Assembly (NCBI RefSeq): GCF_048128805.1
Contig: NC_136010.1
Coordinates: 16,562,480-16,626,479 of the forward strand
DNA length: 64,000 nucleotides
From: Centroberyx gerrardi
Taxonomy: Eukaryota; Chordata; Actinopteri; Beryciformes; Berycidae
Direction: 5' to 3'
The position numbers were made by a program, and so were the translations under genes. Shown here in pieces: positions 1 to 11,900 of the stretch; the stretch's first letter is position 1, and each line of letters begins with the position of its first letter. The notes under the pieces were generated by a model. The model was not told the origin of the DNA. It saw only the letters and a program-made list of their open reading frames with translations, and ran no database searches.

Positions 1-365
1 TATTGACTAGGAAAGCACATGTGTTATTCTCATTTCAAGGGCTGTATGAATACTGTGACCAAGTGAAGGGGCATTGTCATGTGCTTGAGAGGGGGATTGC
101 ATAACTACAATGACACAGATATCTACTCTGCCTCATGGTCACCACCAGATGGCATAGTAGTGATCACTGCAGCAATGTTGCTGGCTTTTGTTTATTTTCT
201 TTCATTTTATTTTTATTTTGTTATGTTATGTTATGTTATGTTATGTTATGTTATGCCTATGGTATTTTATGCTATGTTTGAAACAAAAGAAGAAACATGC
301 GAAAGGTATATCTTAACTATAAATAATAATCAGGTGTGTTTGGTCAGAGATCCCCTCATCTAATG
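1..365. other. Edge of window, no gene seen
   Basis: Apart from a TTATG microsatellite this stretch shows no coding or repeat signal that I recognise. It lies directly downstream of the PPARG relic. I looked here on the minus strand for the missing PPARG helix-12 end (HPLLQEIY-like) and did not find it. Confidence 0.5.
221..255. repeat. (TTATG)7 microsatellite
   Basis: Seven perfect tandem copies of the pentamer TTATG, preceded by a T-rich tract. Confidence 0.95.
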
Positions 366-564
366 CAGGCACATCTCTTTTTCAGCAGATGGATGAGGCC
401 AACGTGGTGTGCCACCAGGGGGCGCAGGTCACTTATCTTCTGCAGCAGCTTAGCAAACAGCTGTGGGGGTCTGGGTGGAAGGTCTTCAGCTGGAGCTTCA
501 GGGCCTGCAGCACCTTTTCCTGGAAGTCTTCAATGGGCTTCACATTCACCAGGCCAGGAAATTC
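366..564 (-). pseudogene. pparg: PPARG last-exon relic (nuclear receptor ligand-binding domain)
   Basis: Read on the minus strand, 564 to about 478 encodes [20 protein letters not shown] and continues [12 protein letters not shown]. This matches helices 10/11 of the PPAR-gamma ligand-binding domain (family pattern NVKPIED, then LQALELQLK, then HP). It fits gamma better than alpha or delta. Near 473-478 the frame shifts by one base. The other frame then reads [20 protein letters not shown] and GLIHLLKK, the next part of the same domain, before stopping after an unrelated RCACIR end. The helix-12 AF-2 segment (LHPLLQEIY) is missing and an in-frame TGA lies two codons before the FPG. No DNA-binding domain or earlier exons are seen between here and syn2. 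Position and strand are those expected for PPARG downstream of SYN2. I read it as a dead gene copy; a sequencing indel plus a divergent but live gene is less likely. Confidence 0.75.
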
Positions 565-653
565 TCAGAAGAATCTGAATCATATTTTAAGCATATGCAG
601 TTATAACTGTGTGCAGTATGGTCAAATATTGAGACAATATTTATCTTTAAGGA

Positions 654-671
654 ATATATATATATATATAT
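654..671. repeat. (AT)9 microsatellite
   Basis: Short perfect AT run followed by a C-rich tract; a second AT run lies at 1110-1127. Confidence 0.9.
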
Positions 672-748
672 CAGCCCCCCCCCCACCGCCGCATGCTCCT
701 CCCCTTCTTTTGTCTCTCTCTGTTTTCTCTTGTCATCATTGTTGCCCA

Positions 749-1109
749 TGACTCTGTCAATGTTTTGCCCGGCACCTATTGCACGCTAAGCCGTCCCGGG
801 GGGGGATCCCTATCTGCCTCAGCCCACCCAAGGTTTCTTCCAAATTTTTTCCTGGGAGTTTTTCCTTGTGTGCATTTAGGGTCTAAGGCTGGGGTGCCGG
901 GTAGGTTAGGCTATATAGAATAGGTAGATTGTTTGTCTCGCTAAATCTGCTCCTACCTACCTTGTGTTTTTCATCATGCTGTCCTACAAAATTTTGTTTA
1001 CCACTGATTGTGTTTAGTTAGACCTAGCTAGACACACTCTCTGTAAAGCCCTCTGAGACATGCTTGTGATAAAGGGCTATATAAATAAATAAACTTGACT
1101 TGACTTGAC
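749..1109 (+). repeat. L2-like non-LTR 3' end with TTGAC tail
   Basis: The segment has the features of fish L2-type 3' ends. It contains the phrase GGTTTCTTCCAAATTTTTTC followed by CTGGGAGTTTTTCCTTG, later TAAAGCCCTCTGAGACATG, then GGGCTATATAAATAAATAAA, and ends in three copies of TTGAC. This ending (short stem, AATAAA-like stretch, 5-base tail repeats) is recognised from many teleost interspersed repeats. No reverse transcriptase remains. The left boundary is approximate. Confidence 0.75.
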
Positions 1110-1129
1110 ATATATATATATATATTTCA

Positions 1130-2180
1130 GAACAGAAATAACTTAATGTTTCTGCATCAAAAAGTAACATCTTGGTGAACAACCCACCCATACATATGTT
1201 GGCTACAAAGGAGGCTAAACTGGGATACAGAATTAAATGAGACAATGAGACAATTCGGCTGTTTTTTTCTTTGCCATTGAAGGACAATATCCTTCTACAC
1301 AATTACTGGAAGCATAGTGCATAGTGTCTGTGTTTTCTAATTAATCTTGAACAGGTTCTTAGCCTGACAAACGACTTGACCATGGACTGTGAACCTTATG
1401 AGTGGTGTGTGAGTAGACTAATATAACACTAAGATTATATAACAGTAATGGTCAAGAACGTTTCATATCAGTTCTATGATAGATTTGCCAAAGTCACAGC
1501 CGATTACCAGAAAAGATTAATCATACTTCTAAAATAGAACATGTGTCTGTTATGTAACTGCCAGTAATGACAAGCTACTCCACCTAGAAGTCTGTGGTGT
1601 GACTGTCAGCAATCAGATCACTGCAAAGTTCAGAGATCACTGAGCATCAAACTAAGCAACTACAAACCACAAATAGTAAACCCAACAATATTAATTTCAC
1701 TGCTGTCCATTCACATGTAGATGTTGGCCTTTTTATGCTTCTCATGATTGGGGTAAAAAAGGAAAACACATACAGTATACACACTGTACAAACAGTGTGC
1801 TTGAATCAAATACTGTAAATGCAGATTTCTATGCACAAATCTGCAGTTTTTTGGTTGAAAGGGATAGGCCTATTATCTTTTAAAATAGGTGCTGTCAGTA
1901 GTTTACATTGGTCTGATGTAAAAGTTAAAAGAAATATAGACAACAACAACAACAATAATAATAATAATAATAATAATAATACATATTATTATGGTGGATA
2001 TTATGAGGATATTATAACAGTGAATTCATAAGTAAAAATAAATGCAAGTATATTCAGAGTTACCAACGTTTTACTGTATTTTCTGCTTGAGTGCCTAGAC
2101 TATCTACTGGGCAGTAGTGTGCAGGGTCAAAATTACCAAAGTTGCAGAATTCCCCATGTACACAGTGATGCATGTAATTT
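1130..2180. other. Intergenic stretch between PPARG relic and syn2
   Basis: AT-rich unique sequence. It holds a mixed AAC/AAT triplet repeat at 1940-1982 and nothing coding that I recognise. Earlier exons of the PPARG relic would be expected here on the minus strand and are not visible. Confidence 0.5.
1940..1982. repeat. (CAA)n(TAA)n microsatellite
   Basis: Four to five CAA units run into about ten ATA/TAA units. Confidence 0.9.
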
Positions 2181-2186
2181 TTTATT
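2181..2186 (-). terminator. Candidate polyA signal of syn2 IIa transcript
   Basis: AATAAA on the minus strand (plus: tttatt), about 465 bases past the IIa stop codon. It defines a short 3' UTR of 2181-2650. Other weaker signals could be used instead. Confidence 0.45.
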
Positions 2187-2650
2187 AACAGTTAAATACA
2201 CAGGAACACATCATGAATACATGCCATCATACCATGACACTCAAACATAAAGTAAAGGAAACAAAATATCTGAGCTGCAACCACTATTTAGCAAACACAG
2301 TAATGGATTATTACCTGTTCTGGAGGTAAGAAGCTGGCATCAATATGTTTATGGCTGTATTATTGGCAGTTATTGGCAGTGTCATGGATGGTTCTACATG
2401 AATATCAGACAGTTAACAGCTGAACTATAAAATACATTTCCAGTGAAGCAACACAATACTCAAGTCATTTTGCAGCTGGCACACATCTCATATGAATAGA
2501 CTGAATAGAATGTCATTGGCTGCACACCTAATGGACAGGGCAGTATTTACTCTTTCCTATATAGCCAAACAAACAGGAAGGTTAGCAATGGAAGCAGAAA
2601 CTGTCAGATGTGTTGAATCTCTGTTGAAAATTAAGCATGCTTATCTTTAT

Positions 2651-2783
2651 CTATTCAGAGAACAGACTTGCAAAAGACTTCCTCAAGTTGCGGATGGTCT
2701 CAGCGTTTGTCACGTCTTCACTGGCGGTGCGGAAAAAAGATGTGTCTTTCAGCCCAAAGGCACTGCTCAGGGACTGGGATTTG
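2651..2783 (-). CDS. syn2: syn2 exon 13: domain E
   Basis: Encodes [12 protein letters not shown], a linker [11 protein letters not shown], and [17 protein letters not shown] followed by TAG. Domain E is the signature of a-type synapsin isoforms. It supports oligomerisation and targeting of synapsin to vesicles. The acceptor is ccag at 2784. Confidence 0.95.
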
Positions 2784-5700
2784 CTGGAACACAAGAGAAT
2801 TATTACTTTGTAAGTGCAAATAGGGTGAGACTGCATCAGAGCAAACAACCCTCACAAATGAATTGTCTGTAATATGCTTGAATAGGTCTATTCTAGGGCG
2901 CGATAAACATCTAGACTTCAAATAGCTACTATACTCATTTGAACATCAAGAGTTGAAGCTGTTCTTACTTCAGCTGTGGATGTGCCTGTGGTTTTTCCTC
3001 CGTGGCTTGCTCCTCCACCAGAGACTGGTGCTGCTCAGGACCCACAGATGTCTGTGGTCTCTGGGATGGGGTCTTTCCGTGAGGCTGGGCTGCTGCCTCC
3101 AGCTGGGCCTCAGGAGTATTTGAGCTGCGCCGTTTTTGAAGCACAGGCTCCGGTCCTGACTTTAGCTTGTCTTGGTTCACAGACTGTGCCTGGGAATGCT
3201 GCGTTGCTGGGTTCAGCCTTGGGCTTAGGTCCTTTGCAGGAGCTTCGGGGGTCAACTTTGGAGCAGGCCTTTGTGAAAGTAATCCTTGGGGTTCCACTGG
3301 GCCCCCTAATTTCAGTACAAGAGACACTTAATGATATTCAGGCATCTTAGCTATGGAGAAAGAATAGTGAATGATTGGTTTTAGATGTGATGTTAGTTGA
3401 TTCCTAGTATCTATTCACAGATGACTGGTTTATTCATCAGCTGATGTGACACACACATAGCAATCCCACATTGACATTGTATAGGGAAGTTAGAAGCCAC
3501 AATATAAAGGCACAAAAAAGCAGCGGGGATACAATACCACAATACAGTTGGTATCTGTCCATGCATTAGAGGCAATGCAATGTGGGGTGCTCATGCTTCG
3601 TGGCTGTGTGCTGTGTGAATTTAGATGGGAGGGATACACCCAGCCGTTTTGGAATGGTAGGCTTCTCTCCACTTTCAATAGGATATAATTGATAAAGCCT
3701 ATGACTAATTTTGCTGAACATAGCTGCTTCTACTTTATCATGTCTCCTTAAGAAATAGTATTACTCACAACATAACCATAACAAATATGGTGACACAGAC
3801 CAAACATATATTGCAAAGGAAGCTTTATTGCCAGTGACATAGGGGAAATATCCATAATGGAATTTTTTCCACAATATATTGTATTCTGTTCTTGATTTAA
3901 AACAGTCCAACACCAGCTTCAAAAGTACATACATTTAGTAAGTTACCATGGTCCTAAATAGTTACAGTCCTGCAGGTTTGAAAATGTACAAGTTCCACCT
4001 GGACACAATGGCCAAATAAACATGTCCAGTAATAATTTATCAAATATTTAATCAAAACCACTCAACCAAAGCCTAACCATGCAACTATTACAGACCGTGG
4101 TACCTCTGCACTGTCCTTGCCCGGAAATAAATGTCATGGCATATTTCCTAGAAAACAAAACAACACATCCATAAAGCCTCAGGCATGGCTTTTACAAGGT
4201 TACTCTCACAGATACAATGGCAGTTAATACACCTTGGAAAAGAATTGCACATAGAGCTTGCTGAACATATTGTATACCATCTAGTAACAAATTGTTGGAG
4301 AATGGTACAGACTTTTTTACATTTGATTTGAGTGGCTATTTAACTGTTTCACCATTTAGGGTATTAGACACATTAAATGGCCTCCACAAAAGCCACCTGA
4401 CAACAACCAAGTGATTTTATGTGACATCCATGTAAAAAAGTGTTCAAATTAATTCAATGTGGATGACACATTTGTGACTATAGCTTCATGAATCGATTTT
4501 GGTGGAAGATCTGATTTAAAAATAAATAGAATGTTAAGTAAAAGACAAGATATACTATATTGCACTCTCCATCAACTCACGGGAGGAGTATGATAAGGCA
4601 AACATGTTGAATCTTTGAATGGCAGTAACGGGAGCACAACTCCACACAAAACCCCCACTTGCATTGTTGTCATGGCAACACCATCATGATAGCCAAAATC
4701 CAGTATGAGGACCATGGGAGACTTTACGTCCGGTATTTCATGGCAGCTCATACATAATGCAAGTTTTGATCACGAGCTGTAATGTCTGCTTCCACACAAC
4801 TGAAAGCAAGAAGACAACGGTAGTTTGGATACAGTATCAATTCACTGAAACGTGATGTGCAACAGGCTGTATGTACTCTGTTCCTCTCACAGCTCTAGTC
4901 TTTAATGCTATCACATACACTCCCTAGGACCAACTGCAGGCCTAACAGTCCCCTCCCAGATATTTACATTGTGGGTTACTGGAGTGCAAAGAGTGTGATT
5001 GAAAGTAAATAATTTCTTCTTTGGTTCAAAATTATACAAATATATTGAAGTTGTGTGACCTAGACCTTCTACAGGATGTCCTGTTAAGACATAATTTATA
5101 TAATAAAATCTAGAATCTCAGTCTATTTTTAATATGTATTATGAATCCATCTACCAGTAAATAAGTAATCTCTTTTCTAGTGTTATTATAGATAAACTTC
5201 CTTTAAGAAAGGCAACATCCATCTCTTCTGTATCCTGTGTATGCAGGAGTGCACACCTTAGCACTCATTGTGGTAATGTATTTTTTTTTTAATGAATACA
5301 TGTATCCTATAGAACTTATATATTCTATTCATTTCTTATAACACATTCACAATGCATGAATCACAGGGAACATAGCTTGGGTATAACAGCGATGTTACTT
5401 GAACATCCCAGTTGATCAGACATTTATAACTGACTTTTACCTGCCTTTGTATCAATCATGCAAAACAAAAATAAATATCTATTCAGTATATGTATGAAAA
5501 TAATCACCACTACAGTCATACGCACCCACATGTACATATTGAGATATACACAAACTTCAAACTGCACGACAAACCACAGTTTGAACAATATCTAAAGATA
5601 CACACCAAACTGAAGAACGGAAAGGGGGGTAGGGGGCAAATAAAAGATTCATAGCTGGGTCAAACAGGTGGCACAGAGCAGCACTGAACTCAGTGTAGGC

Positions 5701-8700
5701 ACAATCTGCTTTTTACATCATCAACAACAGCCCCAAAGAAAAACCACAGCTACTGAAACGTAAGTGACCTTTACAAGCACACAAATCAACAGGTCAACAA
5801 GTAGACAGTACATTTTGACACTGCATAGAGGAAAAAACACAGTCCAGGCCAGCACTCCGCTGTGCCAAGCTAACATCACCAAGATCTGAGTCTAGCTATC
5901 AGCGTCCACACACGCCTCTGCGTCTGTGTTCAGCGAATGTACATCATTGTTATCTAGACAATGAGACTATCCCCTGTCCCCCCGGGTGACTCAGTTGGCC
6001 TGGACTGGTTTTGGACCCACTGCAACGCCATTACAGTCGAGAATGTACTGCAGACAACCTTGAGGTGGGCGCCCAGCACCGTTCTTAGTGGGTTCAGCTA
6101 CAATCTCCCCCTTCTGGCCGGCACCCTAAAAAGACACAGAAATAATTAACTCATCCAGTAACTTTCCTGTAGCTTTTCTCATAGTGAGATCTCAAAATGC
6201 TTAGGTTAAGCTAATACAAAAAAAATGCATACTGTTTCATAGTGATCCATGACTTAGTAACATTGATGACATACTCCTCCTGTTTCTAATCTGTGTGACA
6301 GATTGTGTGTGTCCTGTGCCTGTGTGTTACTGTACCTGCGATGGCTGTATGGTGGTGGGTCTCTGCGGGGCATTAGCTGCCTTCTCTGCTGACTGGTCCA
6401 TTTTTTCCAGCACCATGTCAGCAATGAGCTGCCTGTCCTCAGCCTGGTGCTCCCCTACCAGAGGCATGGAGGAGCCCACCACCTGAGGGGGAGACGATGT
6501 TGATGATACCTAATTCACATTTGGTCTGTGTGCCACATTTCATTTACGTCATGTGCTGCAACAATGTGCCTAAAGAAACGGGCAACGCTTGTATTTTCGT
6601 CATCCCATAGTACTACACTACCAGTCAAAAGTTTGGACACACGCATTTTTCTTTATTTTTACTATTTTTCACATTTTAGAATAATAGTAAAGACATCAAA
6701 ACTATGAAATAACACAAATGGAATGATGCAGTGACCAAAAAAGTATCAAATCAAATCAAATCAAACCATTATATATTTTAGATTCTTTAAAGTAGCCACC
6801 CTTTGCCTTGATGGAAAGGCAAAGGCTTTGGAAAGAAATTCATACATAGGCATCAACTTCACTATTTATATTTGTCTAAAAAAACAAATTTCAAGCATTT
6901 AAGCATAAGCCTTTAGATCGAAATGGCTTTAAGATAATGAAAAACATAGTACATTCAATCAGGTGTGTCCAAACTTTTGAATGGTAGTGTATGTTTACAC
7001 CATTGTATTGTAAGTTACATAATTTTAATTTGAAGTTACACGTTTTTACTGCTCAGATATAATATTCAAACTTAGTTGAATGAATGTCAAACTCAGTGAG
7101 CCCTACCTCTGTGATGTAATCTCTGCCATCTTTCCCATGGATGGCTTTGACTGCACAGATCTCCAGACCCCCGAAGATCTCTGAGCAGGTGTCAACCCAC
7201 AGCTTGTACCTAAACAGAGCAGAACATGAGTGGATCAATACTCGCTCTCAGAAGAGCGGATAACCCAACATGCAGCACAAAGCATGACTCATGAACAGTA
7301 GAAACATATGGAGAGGCTTCCACGGGATGCTGCTCTTCAGTTATCACTTGTTTGCATTGCACCAGAACATGCTACTATATGACACAAACATTATATTCGC
7401 TTGCTAATAATGTACACGTTAAACACTATTAATTAGCCTGTTTCGAACTGTGTTGATTTGCTTTGTCAAAATAAGACATTCATCTACATGTTGCAGTGCG
7501 GCTTCCCTATTCAAGACTCACTTGTCAGTCATGGCCACCTGTTCAAGCATAGCTGAGCCTGTGTTGGTCTTCCAGTTACCAGATATAGATGTTCTCCTGA
7601 AGTGTATAAAGCATACAAATGAAAACAACTTCAGGTTTTTTTTCCATGTATTCATAAAGTAAAGCAAAAACAGTAGAATGATACATACATGTAGGCTTTG
7701 TAGTCATTGCCAATCTTCTGGATCCTGATGTCGTACTTGGAGTCGATGAGAGGCTCTGTGGTGGTGTAGGTCTGGGTGAGAGCCACTACACTGGCTATGT
7801 CCTGGAACTTACTGTGGTTGTCCACCTTCACCTACACACAGTGGAGACCAAGAACAATATAATAACCGGGGAATGTGAAGGGAGATATGGATCTAAAAGC
7901 TACTTCACAATATTAAGCATCTCATCCTGTGTGTGGGATTTAGGAAGCTCCCAAAACAAAAGGCACAACAACAGCAAAATAAAATCATGTATTCCTTCAT
8001 ATTACAGCGATAGTACACATCTCTATACCTTTCCAATACCAGAGTGGGCATGTCCAATCTTCACAACTACAGGGAATGATGGCATGGTGACCTGGGGTGA
8101 GAAAGTGCAAACTTGAAACTTTTATTGTTTTATATTATTTCTTTATATTGTGCTTTTGTTTCACAGTCACGCCGCCTACAGTCGGTGTTACCTTCAGTGT
8201 CAAATTTCTAAAATTTCAGAGAGCATTAGAAAGGGATGCAAAAAACCAGCAGGTGATGACAGGCTTCTCACCATCTCCTTGTAGTTGGGGTAAAAGGTCT
8301 GTTCAATCAGAGGGAACTTCTCGGCACCCAGCTTCCTGTAGGTGTTGATCAGCTGGGCAAACTGGACACACACAAGGGTTCATAATTCAGTATACTTTGT
8401 CAATCATTTGATAGAGAACAGATGTGTGTCATGGTACATTTTAAACAATCATGCTCAGAGATAGGTTTAAATATGGAGACAGAGAATAGATCCTTATTAT
8501 CATCCCTCTCCCAGCTGCCCTGCTCTCCTGGATATGTACAACAGTAATGATCTCCCGCAGAGCCGCCCCCAGGCTGCTGAGTGCCTACCGCCCAGGGCTT
8601 GTCACACAGGTTGTAGATGGAGTCGAGGGAGTTGATGCTAGGGACGCCACCATACTGCAGGCCAATGATCAGGTTGCGAAAATCTTCATTCTGGGTCATA

Positions 8701-8960
8701 CTGAAGGCATGTTGACGTATGAGGACAAAGTCTGGCTTGAATGATCTAGAAAAGAGAAGTATAGTAGAGATGTGACAAAAATGTCATTATACAAATGAGA
8801 CACAATGGCAATGAGCGCCTGCTGATGGGACATACTGTGCTAATGGCAAGATAAATGGCTATTGTCATCAGCACCATATGTGGATACATCAGTATTAAGG
8901 ATGATTTGTGACTTTGGAAGATCCATCTTCCTCCTTCCTCTCTGTTTTCTTGTGTGTGTG

Positions 8961-8995
<35 letters not shown>

Positions 8996-11900
8996 CTCAC
9001 CTGACAACCTTGGTACCATTCCTCAGGACCTGCATGTCAACGTTGCAGGTCCCATTGGCATGAGCCACGATATTGATCTCATTGAATTCAGCCTGAGGGG
9101 TTGATGAATAAGAAGCATGTGAAGAGTACAAACTAAAAAAAAGTAGTTATACTGGATATCACTGGCTTGGCGAAACTTACCTGCTCCACTCTGATGTCAT
9201 AATCTCCATGTACTTTCTTTCCCCGGAACAATTTTGCCCTGGGCAAAACAGAAACATAACGAATTGATTAACCTCCTGCATAATAATACAGATTGAGATT
9301 CCATATTGATTAACTACCCCAGTGTTCCTCTAGCACTTGATATGAATCACTTTACAACAGCATATGTAATATGAGTCAATATTGAATCACACTTCATTTA
9401 CTTTTATAGGCAACAGCATGGACTTTATGGAGCAGACAAATGCTTCTTAATATTTGACAATATTCCTACTGCTTAGATTTACAGCCTTTCTTAGAGCACA
9501 TTCCAACGTTAAAGGAACAATGATAAAACATTACAGCATTTTAGGTTATTCATTGTTTTTAGCCTACTGTATACCATGCAATTTTTGGTAGGCAAGCCAT
9601 CCACTGTTATACAGTATATACAGATGCAATTAGGCATTTTCCCCTGAATAGTCCACTGGCAGTGCCACCTAGTGGGTTATTAGTGAATGCTGCAGTGAGG
9701 TCACATGCTAACTGAACAAGTCATTCACAATTTCATAAAATGGCTGCAGCTTTTCCTGTTTGGTGTTTCAGCACTGTTGAACTAATATAGATTGCATCTC
9801 TGACATTCTGACTTGAAAGAAAATTAGATCTGTGGCCTGATAAATAGTCTTTTTCCTGGATCGCTGCTGAAGAAAGAATCCAGTTCCACTGCATATGAGC
9901 TTAAGATTGAGCACTGTCTGTATAGTGACACCCTGCAGAGATGCAAACTGCAGAATGCTGAAGCCATATGGTGATTGCAGCTGTTAACAGTGCCATGGAA
10001 AAAGAGTTTGTTGGCTGTGTTGTCGCAACATAAGCTTTAACAATGGAGACTAATGAGCTGATCTAAGTCACCAGTAACAGGGGTCCAATAAACTTACTCT
10101 CTTCCCTTCTCTTCCCTTCCATTTGCTCAAGTTGCCATGGAGGTTCTTTCATTTAATGAATTCTGTGAAGCTTCCCATGGCCACAAACTCAACCTTACAC
10201 TTCAACTGACAGTCATCCACTGCAGGGCAACGGTGCTGAAATGATGTGATGCAAAAGGTGATGAAACCTTTACACAAGGAAAAGGTTTTGTAGAACTATA
10301 GCTGTGTTGATATATTTTCACCACAAGTTTGGAGTTCTCATTTCCTCTTACCTTGTATCACCCTGCTGTTACGTACTCTGCACACCCTGTCTGTTTAGCA
10401 AGGAGGTGAAGTTGAATAATTCATTGCCAGTCTAATTTAAGCGGGGGGGGGGGGGGGGGATCTATTTGGCTGTGGATGAAAACAAGCTATGGAATATGAA
10501 TCATGACTCTAATACCTCTCTGCCTAGGAGACAGTGTCTCCAAGACACGGTTCCTACAAACAAGCACAGAGACAAGGCACTGAAAAGACTGTATCTCTTG
10601 CCTCGTCTGACTTCATTTTGACATTCTGAGTTTAATCTTTGTCTGTATGAGGAATAGCTGTGTGGAGGGAGCATAGTGCATTATGCGTTTGATCTGTGCT
10701 TTTCTTACTCTGCAGAGCGCACACAGCCCAGCAGCCAATTGTACAAAAAAAGAAACCATCCTATACTACTTTCATTGTGATCTTTGACCATAGGTATTGC
10801 TACCGATGAGCGTCTAACTAAAAATTGATTCATCGGGTATTTCAGAGAAACCCCATGTGAAAATGATTGCCTAACTACTTATCCAACAAACATGATAATG
10901 CTGTGTGGAAAGTTAGTTATTTAAAAAATTGTTCCCATAGTGTTTGGCCAAGTCTGAGATGAGGAAAGCTGATATTGTGATTAAGTTTGAGATCTATCAT
11001 TTTAAGAAGGGTCTGGTATACTGATGAGTAAGAAAGGCTCTAACTGATCTGCCACCCAAAATGGTGCCTGGCTTGCAAGGATTTTATTGATGTCATTTAT
11101 TATCAACAAAAACACAATTTATGATGCAACACATCTTTTAGGCAACAGATGTCCTGAAATGATAGTGCTCACATGCTCAGTTCTGAGACAGAGAGCCAAG
11201 AAGATGAGACAAGGCCAGGAGAGAGAGGAGAAAGAGACACAGAGACAATAGGATCTGCAGAATGAATATATTGTCATTTTAGTTTCCACAACTGATGATG
11301 TAAAAAGAGAATTTCCCTATGGGGATCAATAAACTAGAATGCTTGCTGTAGTTGAGAATGACCAAGATGTTGATGCAAGATGCAAAAATAATTAATAATT
11401 AATGATTAATAATTGAGATCACAATACTTAGCAAAATATAATTTTAGCCATAACTGTGCAGCCCTAGAAGACGATGGAGAAAAGGGCCGGGGAGAGAAGA
11501 GAGAGAGGCAGAGACGAGCATGATAGCAAATGTTGACTTTGATCACTCATTTGTCAGAATCAATATGCGCATGTGGACTTGAATTAAAGATTCAATTAAA
11601 GTGATGCAAAGCAAAATAACAAGACAGAAACAACTGTTGATCGTTAGCGACAAACTACATACACATCAGTATCCAAACTGCAGATTTCAAGAGCAGGACA
11701 GGGAGTACAGATAATGGCAATCACTATATTGATGGCTGCAGGTTGCCATTTGAAAACATTGCCAAATTACATATTCCTGTGAGAAGGATGAGAGCAGAGC
11801 TTGGTGAGCTGGAACACTACCTGAATTTTAATGTCTCATTAGTTAGCCTGCTTAGCATTCACTCTCGCGTGTGAATAATGTTAGGATAAGGTTAAGCTGA

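Noticed and set aside
2492..2872. 126-codon plus-strand open frame
   Set aside because: It is antisense to syn2 exon 13, where the minus strand gives the conserved synapsin domain E.
2976..3350. 124-codon plus-strand open frame
   Set aside because: It is antisense to syn2 exon 12, whose splice phases and HPQL ending fit synapsin IIa.
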